Source: JBPRGH01 sp051418055
GTDB taxonomy: Bacteria; Bacteroidota; Bacteroidia; Cytophagales; Cyclobacteriaceae
NCBI GenBank assembly: GCA_051418055.1
Contig: JBPRGH010000041.1
Span: 62,001 to 126,000 of the forward strand
Length of the DNA: 64,000 nucleotides
Direction: 5' to 3'
The number at the start of each line of letters is the position of its first letter. Position 1 is the first letter of the stretch. Of this stretch, positions 25,915 through 35,031 are shown one piece after another. The notes below the pieces were generated by a model. That model saw nothing but the letters and a program-made list of their open reading frames with translations, ran no database searches and was not told where the DNA came from. Position numbers and translations under genes: made by a program.

Positions 25915-26541
25915 ATGAATAAATCATTTTCACCGTATATGCCACACCCCTGGCATGGCATCGAAGTTGGGCCCAATGCACCGGAGCTGGTAAATTCCTT
26001 TATTGAAATGACTCCGCATGATACAGTGAAGTATGAAATAGATAAAGTAACGGGTTTCTTAAAAATAGATCGGCCTCAAAAATATTCAAATATTATTCCT
26101 GCACTTTATGGATTTATACCTAAAACCTACTGCGGAAAAAAAGTCGCAGCACGTTGTATGGAAAAAACAGGCAGAAAAGAGATTGTCGGTGATCATGATC
26201 CGTTGGATATTTGTGTGTTGACAGAAAGGAACATCACGCATGGGAATATTCTAATGACTGTACGCCCCATTGGAGGGTTTCGTATGATCGACAGAGGGGA
26301 GGCAGACGATAAGATCGTGGCAATCCTCAATGTGGATGAAGTTTATGATCCGTGGAAAACTATTGAGGATGTTCCTGAGAACCTGGTGCATCGGTTAAAA
26401 CATTATTTCCTTACATATAAGCAGATGCCTTATATGGAAGCAAAATGTGAAATTGTGGAAACTTACGGAAGGGAAGAAGCACTTGAACTTATTCGCCGCA
26501 GTATGCAGGATTATGATGAGGAGATAGATAAAAATGAATAA
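25915..26541 (+). CDS. ppa: Inorganic pyrophosphatase
   Basis: A 208-residue soluble family I pyrophosphatase that hydrolyses diphosphate to two phosphates. The metal-binding core is GDHDPLDICVLTER (D-x-D-P-x-D), preceded by EIDKVTGFLKIDRPQKYS with catalytic Lys and Arg, and followed by IGGFRMIDRGEADDKIVAIL and the KHYFLTYK helix. All key acidic residues are present. The N-terminal extension (MPHPWHGIEVGPNAPE) is typical of the eukaryote-like, longer bacterial branch. It is a single gene. Confidence 0.93.
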   Translation: MNKSFSPYMPHPWHGIEVGPNAPELVNSFIEMTPHDTVKYEIDKVTGFLKIDRPQKYSNIIPALYGFIPKTYCGKKVAARCMEKTGRKEIVGDHDPLDICVLTERNITHGNILMTVRPIGGFRMIDRGEADDKIVAILNVDEVYDPWKTIEDVPENLVHRLKHYFLTYKQMPYMEAKCEIVETYGREEALELIRRSMQDYDEEIDKNE

Positions 26542-26622
26542 AAAAGAAAAAAAATAAATTATTTTTGATAATAAATAAACTAATCTTTTTGTTAATACAT
26601 TGAAGTAATAAAGAAACAACAA

Positions 26623-27240
26623 ATGGTGATGGCGAATAGTAAAAAAGTGTTAGTTGGTTTATTTCTGTTTTTTTCAGTAACTGTTTTTGCTCAGGAGGGT
26701 CCTGAAACTCCCCAGACATTAGAAAAACAGTTTAATTCTATGATTGAGGAAGCAGAAACCTTTAAGAATTATAAGGTAATTAAAATTGAGCAGCTTAATA
26801 ATTTTTGGGCAACGGTTGAAGATTCTTTGGAGAATAAAGAAAATGAGATAGCCGCAGCCGAAGAAAAAATTAATGAGCAGCAAAATAATATTGCTGAGCT
26901 AAAAGATGAAATGGCTTCGGATAAAGCAATGGTTGAGCAGGCCGAATATGACAGGGAGCATATCACTGTGTTAGGTATTGATTTCATGAAATCTACATTT
27001 ATACTGATAAGCTTTCTTGTTGTAGTGGCACTACTTGCATTAATAGCTTATGGTTATGGAAAGTATAAATATAGCACCAGGCTGGCAACGGATAAGTCGA
27101 AAAGCTACGATAAACTTGAGCAGGAGTATAAAGATTATCAGGATAAAGCCCGTGAGAGTCAAATGAAGCTGAAGCGAGAACTGCAAACTCAGGTAAACAA
27201 AATTGAAGAGTTAAAACATAAAAATATCTCATTCAAATAA
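26623..27240 (+). CDS. Membrane-anchored coiled-coil protein of unknown function
   Basis: A 205-residue protein. A signal peptide (about 6-24, ending FAQ) is followed by a predicted coiled coil (about 70-120: VEDSLENKENEIAAAEEKIN and onward), one membrane segment (about 127-148: SFLVVVALLALIAYGYGKYK) and a second, Lys/Glu-rich coiled coil (155-200). The layout suggests an anchored periplasmic coil with a cytosolic coil. Start ATG 26623 or 26629 cannot be told apart. The gene ends at a strong terminator and has no operon partner. The function is not known. Confidence 0.75.
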   Translation: MVMANSKKVLVGLFLFFSVTVFAQEGPETPQTLEKQFNSMIEEAETFKNYKVIKIEQLNNFWATVEDSLENKENEIAAAEEKINEQQNNIAELKDEMASDKAMVEQAEYDREHITVLGIDFMKSTFILISFLVVVALLALIAYGYGKYKYSTRLATDKSKSYDKLEQEYKDYQDKARESQMKLKRELQTQVNKIEELKHKNISFK

Positions 27241-27260
27241 TATAATTCTTATAGGAATGA

Positions 27261-27296
27261 AAAAGGTCCGGAATTGAAATCCGGACCTTTTTTATT
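27261..27296. terminator. Bidirectional rho-independent terminator
   Basis: Perfect 12-bp stem AAAAGGTCCGGA (27261-27272) / TCCGGACCTTTT (27280-27291) with a 7-base loop and further T. It serves the coiled-coil gene on the plus strand and msrB on the minus strand. Confidence 0.93.
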
Positions 27297-27299
27297 TAA

Positions 27300-27788
27300 T
27301 TACTTTTTTTCTTCCTCTTTAAAATCCATTGCTATAGAATTGATGCAATAACGTAAACCTGTGGGTTTGGGACCATCATCAAAAACATGACCTAAATGAC
27401 CTCCACATCTGGCGCAAAGAACTTCATCTCTTACCATTCCATGGCTATAGTCTTTAACCACCTCTACATTTTCCATTGAAATTGGCTTATAAAAGCTGGG
27501 CCACCCACTATGAGACTCGTATTTTGCTTCCGTGGTAAATACCTCATTTTCACAGGCTGCACAAATAAATACCCCTTCTTTTTTAATCTTATTAAGATCC
27601 CCTGAAAAAGCTCTTTCGGTACCTTTCTCCCTCAATACATGATATTCTTCAGGAGTAAGTTCTTTTTTCCACTCTTTTTCAGATTTATTAATTTTATAAC
27701 TCATACTTTTGTTATTATTTTTATCCTGAGATTGGCAACCGAGACTTAAGATCAGGAATGTAAGAAAATAGATAATTTTAAAATTCAT
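27300..27788 (-). CDS. msrB: Peptide methionine-R-sulfoxide reductase, lipoprotein form
   Basis: A 162-residue protein if started at ATG 27788; an upstream extension to 27914 is possible, but this start gives a lipoprotein signal (LTFLILSLGCQSQ) at the N terminus. The MsrB domain shows the Zn-binding pairs CAAC and CARCGG, SGWPSF, HLGHVFDDGPKPTGLRYCIN with the catalytic Cys in RYC, and the starting ELTPEEYHVLREKGTE helix. It should repair methionine-R-sulfoxide in the envelope. The gene starts divergently from the YfiR-like gene. Confidence 0.93.
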   Translation of the reverse strand: MNFKIIYFLTFLILSLGCQSQDKNNNKSMSYKINKSEKEWKKELTPEEYHVLREKGTERAFSGDLNKIKKEGVFICAACENEVFTTEAKYESHSGWPSFYKPISMENVEVVKDYSHGMVRDEVLCARCGGHLGHVFDDGPKPTGLRYCINSIAMDFKEEEKK

Positions 27789-27933
27789 GAATATGGGATT
27801 TATCATTAAAAACCGTAACTTGCCTGATTGAAGTTCCATAGTATTAATAAAAAAGAACCATTCTTTCAATTTTGTTTGAATTTTGATGTAGATATATATA
27901 TTTTTAGTCTGCATTTTGGATGGGACATGTATT

Positions 27934-28446
27934 ATGAGTAAAAATATTTTTTTTGTTTTAGCCTTCTTTTTTCTTCTTTCACCTCAAAACGAGGTTAAGG
28001 CTCAGAATTATCAGCTCCATGCTGTATTTATTAATAGCTTTATTAAATATGTAAAATGGCCTGATGAACATAGTTCCGGTGATTTTAAGATAGGCATAGT
28101 AGGAGACTCTCCAATCGTAGATCACCTTAAGAAACTTGCAGATGTGAAGAAGATCAACGGCAGAAATATTGTTGTCGAAACATACCCATCAGCAGAGCAG
28201 GCCAAAAATGTTCACATTCTGTATTTACCCGAATCACAGGCAGTTAACTTACCTAAGGTGCTTGGTAAATTTGGCACATCGCCAACGATGGTCATAACCG
28301 AGAAGGATGGGCTGGGGTCCCAGGGAAGCAATATAAACTTTATTATCCGAAACGGTAGACTTGCTTTTGAACTCAATCTGGCGGCAATGGAAAAATCAAA
28401 TTTGAAGGTTTCCCAGGAACTGACCAGGCTTGCAATTGAAATTTAA
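27934..28446 (+). CDS. YfiR-family periplasmic protein (DUF4154)
   Basis: A 170-residue secreted protein. The ATG at 27934 is preferred over 27916 because it gives a clean signal peptide (hydrophobic FFVLAFFFLLS, cleavage near VKAQ). The mature part has the family pattern YQLHAVFINSFIKYVKWPDE, then FKIGIVGDSPI, VHILYLPESQA, TMVITEKDGLGSQGSNINFI and NLAAMEKSNLKVSQEL. In Pseudomonas, YfiR holds the diguanylate cyclase YfiN inactive in the periplasm. Here the next gene, 37 bp on, encodes a membrane HAMP-GAF-PAS protein without a cyclase domain, which may be its partner. Confidence 0.85.
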   Translation: MSKNIFFVLAFFFLLSPQNEVKAQNYQLHAVFINSFIKYVKWPDEHSSGDFKIGIVGDSPIVDHLKKLADVKKINGRNIVVETYPSAEQAKNVHILYLPESQAVNLPKVLGKFGTSPTMVITEKDGLGSQGSNINFIIRNGRLAFELNLAAMEKSNLKVSQELTRLAIEI

Positions 28447-28483
28447 TAAATAACTTTTTAGTAATTCATAGCTCTTTTTATAG

Positions 28484-30445
28484 ATGAAAAAATTTAGGCT
28501 TACCATTGGTAACAGGATCTTTGCAGGATTCTTATTTCTTATTTTTCTATTTATTTTGAATGCTGGCGTAATATTTATTACAGGTAATAAAATTGATAAT
28601 ATTGTCAACAAATCGTCAGAAGTATATCGCCCATCCAAAGAAGCAATTAATGATTTTATCCTGATGGTAACAAGATCAAAAATGCTAGTTACCAATTGGG
28701 TGTACCTACAGAGTAATACTGATGATAAAGAAGCATTAAAAGACCTTCACAATGTTGAATACCCTCAGCTAAAGGAAGAAATCACTAAATTAATGCCATA
28801 CTGGGAATCTGATAGTCTAAAGGCTGAAATGGATACTCTCTTTATTGATTTTGAAAAGATGATGGCTGTAGAAAAGGATGTCATGGACCAGTTGGTAACT
28901 TTTGAAGATTATGAAGATCCGTTGACTAAATTATTGGGAGAAGATGCTATCGAGTCCCAGATAATTCCAATGACCACATCATTGATAAACAGATTAAATG
29001 ACATTGCAGAACAGCAGCAGGCTATAAATGTTGCAGCTGATGAAGAATTAATGGAGTCAACTACTCAGCTGAGAAATGTGACTTTAATATTAGGTATAAT
29101 TATTATTTTAATCGGCCTGTTAGGGGCTTACTTACTCGTTCGTTCTATAACCAAACCGATTAAATATGTTAAAGAAGTAATAGTTAAACTAGGTAAGGGA
29201 GAGCTTGTAGAGGATAAGGAAGCTAAATTCAGCAATGATGAGATCGGGGAAATGGCAGTTGCTGTTGATAATTTGGTAAATGGCCTAAAATCAACTACCA
29301 ATTTTGCCGAAAATATAGGAAAAGGTAAATATGACTCTGATTTCAAACCACTGAGTGACAGTGATGTGCTGGGTAATGCTTTGATTGAGATGCGTAATAA
29401 CCTGGCACGTGTTGCCGATGAAGATAAGAAGCGTAACTGGTCTACAGAAGGACTTGCCAAATTCGGTGAAATCTTAAGAGGCAATAATGATAATATGGAT
29501 AAACTCAGCGATGAGATTATCAGAAATCTTGTAAAATATTTACGTGCTAATCAGGGAGGGCTTTATATTATTTCCGATGAGGAGGATAATAAACCATTTA
29601 TGTCCTTAAAATCAGTATATGCATGGGATAAGAAAAAATATATTGATCAGAAGATCTATAAAGGAGAAGGGTTGGCCGGTCAGGTATGGCAGGAGTCTGA
29701 TACAGTATATCTGACTGATGTGCCAGATAATTATATAAAGATCACTTCTGGTCTTGGAGACGCAAATCCTTCCAGTATTCTGATCGTACCATTAAAAGTT
29801 AATGAAGAAATAATGGGCGTGGTTGAAATAGCTTCCTTTAATTTATTTGAAGACTATGAAATTGAATTTGTTGAAAAAATAGCAGAAAGTATAGCTTCAA
29901 CAATATCTTCAGTAAAAATTAGTGCAAAGACCCAAAGGCTACTGGAAGAATCCCAGGAAATGACAGAGCAGATGCGTTCGCAGGAAGAAGAGATGCGCCA
30001 GAATATGGAAGAGCTTCAGGCTACGCAGGAAGAGATGCAAAGAAGCCAGTCAGAAGCGGAGAATACAATGGATGCCGTACAGACAGCTCTGGCAACTGTA
30101 GAATTTGATAATGAAGGGAGGATCAATAATATAAATAATAATTTCCTGGATCTGTTAAATTACAGCAGAGAAGAGCTGCTGGGTGAGCACCACCGTATAT
30201 TTGTTACAAAAGAGGAAAAACAGTCGGATACTTACAAACAATTCTGGCGTGATCTGAGTAACGGTATTTCTAAAAAAGGTGACTTTAAACTGGTCAATAA
30301 AAAAGGAAAATCCGTTTGGGTAAAAGCGAGCTACGCTCCTGTAAAAGGAAGAAATGGTGAAGTAATTAAAATCATGGGCTTTATTATGGATATTACAGCC
30401 TATAAAAAGGATACACCTGAAGAAGAGCCTGCACCAGCAGTTTAA
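28484..30445 (+). CDS. Membrane sensor with 4HB, HAMP, GAF, coiled coil and PAS domains; no output domain seen
   Basis: A 653-residue protein. TM1 (about 13-33), a periplasmic four-helix-bundle-like region (34-195) and TM2 (200-220) are followed by a HAMP domain (220-272), a GAF domain (about 330-478, with SSILIVPLKVNEEIMGVVEI), a Glu/Gln-rich coiled coil (480-528: EEMRQNMEELQATQEEMQRS) and a C-terminal PAS domain (about 530-640). There is no histidine kinase, GGDEF, EAL or MCP signalling tip. Proteins of this kind in Cytophagales may act through partners. The upstream YfiR-like gene, 37 bp away, is probably co-transcribed. Its stop overlaps the end of the convergent HAD gene by 4 bp. Confidence 0.85.
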   Translation: MKKFRLTIGNRIFAGFLFLIFLFILNAGVIFITGNKIDNIVNKSSEVYRPSKEAINDFILMVTRSKMLVTNWVYLQSNTDDKEALKDLHNVEYPQLKEEITKLMPYWESDSLKAEMDTLFIDFEKMMAVEKDVMDQLVTFEDYEDPLTKLLGEDAIESQIIPMTTSLINRLNDIAEQQQAINVAADEELMESTTQLRNVTLILGIIIILIGLLGAYLLVRSITKPIKYVKEVIVKLGKGELVEDKEAKFSNDEIGEMAVAVDNLVNGLKSTTNFAENIGKGKYDSDFKPLSDSDVLGNALIEMRNNLARVADEDKKRNWSTEGLAKFGEILRGNNDNMDKLSDEIIRNLVKYLRANQGGLYIISDEEDNKPFMSLKSVYAWDKKKYIDQKIYKGEGLAGQVWQESDTVYLTDVPDNYIKITSGLGDANPSSILIVPLKVNEEIMGVVEIASFNLFEDYEIEFVEKIAESIASTISSVKISAKTQRLLEESQEMTEQMRSQEEEMRQNMEELQATQEEMQRSQSEAENTMDAVQTALATVEFDNEGRINNINNNFLDLLNYSREELLGEHHRIFVTKEEKQSDTYKQFWRDLSNGISKKGDFKLVNKKGKSVWVKASYAPVKGRNGEVIKIMGFIMDITAYKKDTPEEEPAPAV

Positions 30446-31104
30446 TAATGTAACTCTTCAATTAACTTCTTTAGCTCTGAAGCATTATAAGCTATAGCAG
30501 CAGCCCCTGCTGCTATTAGCTTTTCGTCATGGCCTTTTGGCTGATGGCTTGCACCACAAAATCCAATTGTTTTTATTTTGGCCTTTACAGCTGCCTGTAC
30601 TCCGGTAAGACTGTCTTCTATGGCAATGGCACCGGAAGGAGTTAAATCAAATGTTTTCAATGCAAGAAGATAAACCCCCGGATCGGGTTTTGGCTTTTCT
30701 ACTTTCTCAGAAGAGAAAATGCGATTTACATCGAGGTACTTGTTCAACTCTGTAGATTCAAGTGCTTTTTTAACCATAGAGATACGGCTATTGCTAATTA
30801 CTGCTTTTTCAAATCCTTCAAGATCCTTAAGGCAGTTATGAATACCATCAACAGCAACTATTTGCTCATAAATGGTATGTTCCATTTTTATTATACTGTC
30901 TTCTTTCCAATGGCTTTCCAGCATCGCGCCCTGCTCCACCAGCTCTTTAAAAATAGAACCAAATGTTTTGCCTGTATATCTTGCAATAAAATCCTGCTCG
31001 TTAATGGAACATCCTATCTGATTTAACCAGCGCGTAACTACCTGTGCGGCTATTGCTTCTGTATCGACAAGCACACCATCACAATCAAAAAATAAAAATT
31101 TCAT
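30442..31104 (-). CDS. HAD-family phosphatase / beta-phosphoglucomutase-like hydrolase
   Basis: A 220-residue HAD subfamily IA enzyme. Motif I is FDCDGVLVDTE (nucleophile Asp8, acid/base Asp10), motif II is the Ser in VISNSRIS, motif III is the Lys in EKVEKPKPDPGVY, and motif IV is AIAIEDSLTGVQAA. The helical cap (about 15-85) is of the beta-phosphoglucomutase/YcjU-like type. It should hydrolyse or shift a sugar phosphate. The exact substrate is not readable. It is 1 bp downstream of the minus-strand lipoprotein gene and may be co-transcribed with it. Confidence 0.88.
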   Translation of the reverse strand: MKFLFFDCDGVLVDTEAIAAQVVTRWLNQIGCSINEQDFIARYTGKTFGSIFKELVEQGAMLESHWKEDSIIKMEHTIYEQIVAVDGIHNCLKDLEGFEKAVISNSRISMVKKALESTELNKYLDVNRIFSSEKVEKPKPDPGVYLLALKTFDLTPSGAIAIEDSLTGVQAAVKAKIKTIGFCGASHQPKGHDEKLIAAGAAAIAYNASELKKLIEELHY

Positions 31105-31105
31105 G

Positions 31106-32245
31106 TTAATATCTGCTGTAAAAAGATTCTAAGTTCTGCGTTAGTTGTGAATAAATGGGTCTTGTGAATTCCACAAACATATCCTGAGGAGGCGGCGGCG
31201 GAACTTCTTTTTTCTTGACAATGGCCAGGTGTATATCACTAAGCGCACGCTCATCACCATTAAAATTTCCCCATTCGGATATCCATATAAATTCTCCATC
31301 AAACTTTTTATGTGATAATAAGGCTTTGGTTTCGGCATCCCTTATCTGCATGCTTACACGGCCCCGGCTCAATACCTCTTTCTTAAAGGTTGTTACTTTT
31401 GCATTCACGGTACCATATACCGGTTTTTTTTCACCACTCTCTAATTCAATCTCACCAACCTTAACACTATCTTTTGATACGGTTTCCTCTTTTTCCTTTA
31501 TATATATGTTTCCTACTGTAAAATCATCAAAAGCAATATCCAGGTAGTGGTCTATATAAGGCAGGTCCAGGGATTCAGCCTCAATTGGTGTATAAAAACG
31601 GACAAACTGATTGCTTCTGAACCGTGTACGTAAATACTCTTCTACATTATCCTGAAAGAACCTGCTGCTCAATTCATATTGGGTAGGAACAGGTATTTGA
31701 TGCACCATCACTTTTAAAGTTGCCTGAAATTGTGCTTCTTCAATCTTATTTGCCACATCTTTATATCCAGGAACAAAATTATCAGCTTCGGTATAGAGAT
31801 AATAGGCATTTTTAGCAGCCTCGCGAGTTTTAAGCGCCATCAGTTCCTCAGCATTGTTATATGCATTTTCAGCCGCTAAAGGTTTTAGCTCCTCAATTTT
31901 ATAAAAATAATCAACGGGTTGCTTAATAACTTTTAAAGCGCCGGGAGCATGTTTTATTTCATTATTGAGCCTGTTAAGTTGCTCATAGATCCTGATCGCA
32001 TTACTGTATTTCATAGGATCAGCACTATTCAACATTTGATCTGCATCGGATTCCATAGTTCCAATAGCAAGAGGATAGGCAGCCTTTAATGTCTGTTTTG
32101 ATTTTTTATGATCCGGATTTTTGCGTAAGCGGTTAGTGGCTTTAATTACCGCTTCATAATAATTGCCTTCCTCATATGCTTTCTTGCCTGAAGAGCATGA
32201 TGTAAGTAAAAGACAAAGAAAAAGTAAACATCCTAATGTTTTCAT
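31106..32245 (-). CDS. Large lipoprotein of unknown function with N-terminal TPR-like helices
   Basis: A 379-residue protein with a lipoprotein signal (LLFLCLLLTSCSSGK, Cys near residue 17). After the Cys comes an N-terminal helical region with a TPR-like start (AYEEGNYYEAVIKATNRLRKNPDHKK is shown here in two parts: AYEEGNYYEAV, then RKNPDHKK). The middle is strand-rich with repeated Lys and Glu, and the tail contains PPPPPQDM and SQLTQNLESFY. Similar lipoproteins of unknown function occur in Bacteroidota. It lies 1 bp before the HAD gene and divergent from metH. Confidence 0.75.
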   Translation of the reverse strand: MKTLGCLLFLCLLLTSCSSGKKAYEEGNYYEAVIKATNRLRKNPDHKKSKQTLKAAYPLAIGTMESDADQMLNSADPMKYSNAIRIYEQLNRLNNEIKHAPGALKVIKQPVDYFYKIEELKPLAAENAYNNAEELMALKTREAAKNAYYLYTEADNFVPGYKDVANKIEEAQFQATLKVMVHQIPVPTQYELSSRFFQDNVEEYLRTRFRSNQFVRFYTPIEAESLDLPYIDHYLDIAFDDFTVGNIYIKEKEETVSKDSVKVGEIELESGEKKPVYGTVNAKVTTFKKEVLSRGRVSMQIRDAETKALLSHKKFDGEFIWISEWGNFNGDERALSDIHLAIVKKKEVPPPPPQDMFVEFTRPIYSQLTQNLESFYSRY

Positions 32246-32297
32246 GGTTTTAAAATCTGCGGTTAAATTAATTTTTTTAATATTAAAAACCTACTGC

Positions 32298-32305
32298 TAT
32301 CTTTG
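32298..32305 (+). promoter_or_regulatory. -7 promoter element upstream of metH
   Basis: TATCTTTG matches the Bacteroidota -7 consensus TAnnTTTG and lies 45 bp before the metH ATG. The upstream -33 (TTTG-type) element is not well conserved. No riboswitch fold was recognised in the 105-bp leader. Confidence 0.5.
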
Positions 32306-32350
32306 CAGATGCTTTAAATTCTAAAGAAGCTACATCAAATATTGTGCTGA

Positions 32351-35023
32351 ATGATTAAAATGACGCTGAGCGGCCTTGAGGCCCTATTAATAACTCCAGA
32401 ATCTAATTTTATTAATGTTGGTGAAAGAACTAATGTAACCGGATCAAAGAAATTTCTGCGCCTTGTCCAGAATGAACAATTCGAAGAGGCCTTGGACGTT
32501 GCCAGAGACCAGGTGGAAGGAGGCGCACAGATCCTGGATGTAAACATGGATGAGGCAATGATTGACGGAAAGCAGGTTATGGTGAGATTCCTGAACCTTA
32601 TAGCTGCAGAGCCGGATATCTGTAAGATCCCGATCATGATTGATTCTTCCAAATGGGAGATAATAGAAGCCGGATTAAAATGCCTGCAGGGTAAAGGGGT
32701 AGTGAATTCAATCAGCCTGAAGGAAGGAGAAGAGGCATTCATTCGTCAGGCGAATTATATTAAGAAGTTTGGTGCTGCCGTTATTGTAATGGCTTTTGAT
32801 GAAGATGGGCAGGCAGATACCTATGATCGGAGGATTGAAATATGCCAGCGCTCGTATGATATCTTAACAAAACAGGTCAAATTTCCGGCACAGGATATTA
32901 TTTTTGATCCTAATATTTTCCCTGTTGCTACAGGTATTGAAGAGCATCGTAAAAACGCAATTGATTTTTTTCATGCCACGAAATGGATCAAAGAAAACCT
33001 TCCACATGCAAAGGTATCAGGCGGAGTAAGTAATGTATCTTTTTCATTCAGAGGTAATAATACCGTCAGGGAGGCGATGCACTCAGCTTTCTTATACCAT
33101 GCAATTCAATATGGTATGGATATGGGTATTGTTAATCCCACGATGCTGGAGGTGTATGAAGATATAGATAAGGAGCTCTTAGAGCATGTAGAAGACGTAT
33201 TATTTGATAAAAAAGATGATGCGACTGAAAGGTTGCTCGAATTTGCTGAAAAATTCAGTCAGGATTCTCCGGCAAAGAAGAAACAGGATAAAGCATGGAG
33301 AAGTGCTTCTGTGGAAGAGCGGCTTTCTCATGCCCTTGTAAAGGGTATTTTAGATCATATCATTGATGATACAGAAGAAGCCAGACAAAAGTACCAGGAG
33401 CCGTTAAAAGTTATTGAGGGCCCCCTGATGTCGGGTATGGATGTTGTAGGTGATCTTTTTGGTTCAGGAAAAATGTTTCTTCCTCAGGTAGTAAAAAGTG
33501 CCAGGGTTATGAAGAAAGCAGTAGCCTACCTTACTCCTTATTTAGAGGAAGCGAAAAAGGAAAGCAATAAAAGAGCCCGCGGAAGGATTTTAATGGCTAC
33601 GGTCAAGGGTGACGTACATGACATTGGAAAAAATATTGTGGGTGTTGTGCTTTCCTGTAACAGCTATGATATCATAGATCTTGGTGTGATGGTACCTGCC
33701 GATAAGATATTAGCGGCTGCCGAAGAGCATGATGTGGATGCAATTGGTCTAAGTGGGCTTATCACTCCTTCACTGGATGAGATGGTACATGTGGCCAAAG
33801 AAATGGAGAGGCGCGGGTTTAAGATGCCGTTACTGATTGGCGGGGCTACTACTTCGCGGATACATACAGCGGTTAAAATAGATCAAAATTATTCAGGAGC
33901 AGTTGTTCATGTGAATGATGCCAGTAAGAGTGTACCTGCAGTAAGTAAACTTATCGGGGAGAATAATGAACAGGTAAAGCTAGATTATAAGAAGGAGTAT
34001 CAGGAGTTAAGAGAGAATTATGATAAGAAAAAGCAGGATAAGAAACTTATTCCAATAAAAGAGGCCAGAGAAAATTATCATCAGGTATCATTTAAGGATA
34101 ACATCTATAAGCCTAATAAATTAGGTGTACAAACCTTTAAAAATTATTCCCTACAGGAGATATCAGCATTTATTGACTGGACTCCATTTTTCCAGTCATG
34201 GATGCTTAGAGGTAGGTACCCTGCGATCCTGGAAGACCCGAAAGTAGGAGAGGAAGCAACTCAGCTTTATAACGATGCCAGAAATATGCTCGATCAGGTG
34301 ATCCGGGGGAACTGGCTAACAGCAAATGGTATTATTGGGATTTATCCTGCTAATCGTAAAGGCCCGGATGATGTGGATGTTTTTACTGACGAAAGCAGGT
34401 CAGAGGTACTGGATACCTATAATTTTTTACGTCAACAGCAGAAAAAAGCCTCAGGAAGGCCTAACTTGTGCTTAAGTGATTATATTGCACCCAAATCTGA
34501 AGGTGACGATTACATGGGATTTTTTGCGGTTACAGCCGGAGGAGGCCTGGATGAGCTTTTAAAATCTGATTATTTTAAAGAGGATGATTATAAACAAATA
34601 ATGATAAAAGCCCTTGCAGATCGTCTTGCCGAAGCTTTTGCCGAATGCCTGCATCGAAAGGTCAGGAAAGAGACCTGGGGATATGCAACGGAAGAAAACC
34701 TGGATAATGAAGCTTTAATAGCCGAAAATTATCAGGGTATAAGACCGGCGCCAGGTTATCCTGCATGTCCGGATCACCTGGATAAAAAGAAGCTTTTCAA
34801 TATGTTGAATGTCACAGAGCAAACAGGAATAAAATTAACAGAATCTTTGGCCATGCATCCTGCTGCAGCTGTTTCCGGTTATTACTTTGCCCATCCTGAA
34901 GCTAAATATTTTGGTGTTGGAAAAATAGATAAGGATCAGGTTGAAGATTATACTCAAAGGAAGAATCTAAATATTGAAACCATCGAGAAGTGGCTATCTC
35001 CTAATTTAGCTTACGACAAATAA
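32351..35023 (+). CDS. metH: Cobalamin-dependent methionine synthase lacking the N-terminal homocysteine-binding domain
   Basis: An 890-residue protein matching the C-terminal three modules of MetH. The pterin (methyltetrahydrofolate) domain begins at about residue 17 (NFINVGERTNVTGSKKF). The cobalamin cap/binding module has the lower axial His in DVHDIGKNIVGVVLS (His423), then DLGVMVP and GLSGLITPS. The AdoMet activation domain (about 570-890) includes RPAPGYPACPDHLDK and SGYYFAHPEAKYFGVGK. E. coli MetH is 1227 residues; the missing 330 at the start carry the Zn-dependent homocysteine site. Many Bacteroidota encode that module separately, but it is not in this window. metF follows 8 bp later. 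Confidence 0.95.
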   Translation: MIKMTLSGLEALLITPESNFINVGERTNVTGSKKFLRLVQNEQFEEALDVARDQVEGGAQILDVNMDEAMIDGKQVMVRFLNLIAAEPDICKIPIMIDSSKWEIIEAGLKCLQGKGVVNSISLKEGEEAFIRQANYIKKFGAAVIVMAFDEDGQADTYDRRIEICQRSYDILTKQVKFPAQDIIFDPNIFPVATGIEEHRKNAIDFFHATKWIKENLPHAKVSGGVSNVSFSFRGNNTVREAMHSAFLYHAIQYGMDMGIVNPTMLEVYEDIDKELLEHVEDVLFDKKDDATERLLEFAEKFSQDSPAKKKQDKAWRSASVEERLSHALVKGILDHIIDDTEEARQKYQEPLKVIEGPLMSGMDVVGDLFGSGKMFLPQVVKSARVMKKAVAYLTPYLEEAKKESNKRARGRILMATVKGDVHDIGKNIVGVVLSCNSYDIIDLGVMVPADKILAAAEEHDVDAIGLSGLITPSLDEMVHVAKEMERRGFKMPLLIGGATTSRIHTAVKIDQNYSGAVVHVNDASKSVPAVSKLIGENNEQVKLDYKKEYQELRENYDKKKQDKKLIPIKEARENYHQVSFKDNIYKPNKLGVQTFKNYSLQEISAFIDWTPFFQSWMLRGRYPAILEDPKVGEEATQLYNDARNMLDQVIRGNWLTANGIIGIYPANRKGPDDVDVFTDESRSEVLDTYNFLRQQQKKASGRPNLCLSDYIAPKSEGDDYMGFFAVTAGGGLDELLKSDYFKEDDYKQIMIKALADRLAEAFAECLHRKVRKETWGYATEENLDNEALIAENYQGIRPAPGYPACPDHLDKKKLFNMLNVTEQTGIKLTESLAMHPAAAVSGYYFAHPEAKYFGVGKIDKDQVEDYTQRKNLNIETIEKWLSPNLAYDK

Positions 35024-35031
35024 ATTTATTT

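Noticed and set aside
29128..29484. 118-codon minus-strand frame inside the HAMP-GAF-PAS gene
   Set aside because: Shadow frame rich in Ser and Leu and opposite a clear multi-domain protein.
31215..31547. 110-codon plus-strand frame
   Set aside because: Lies antisense to the large lipoprotein gene and has no start context or motif.
32246..32350. Cobalamin or SAM riboswitch in front of metH
   Set aside because: The leader is only 105 bp and no riboswitch core was recognised.
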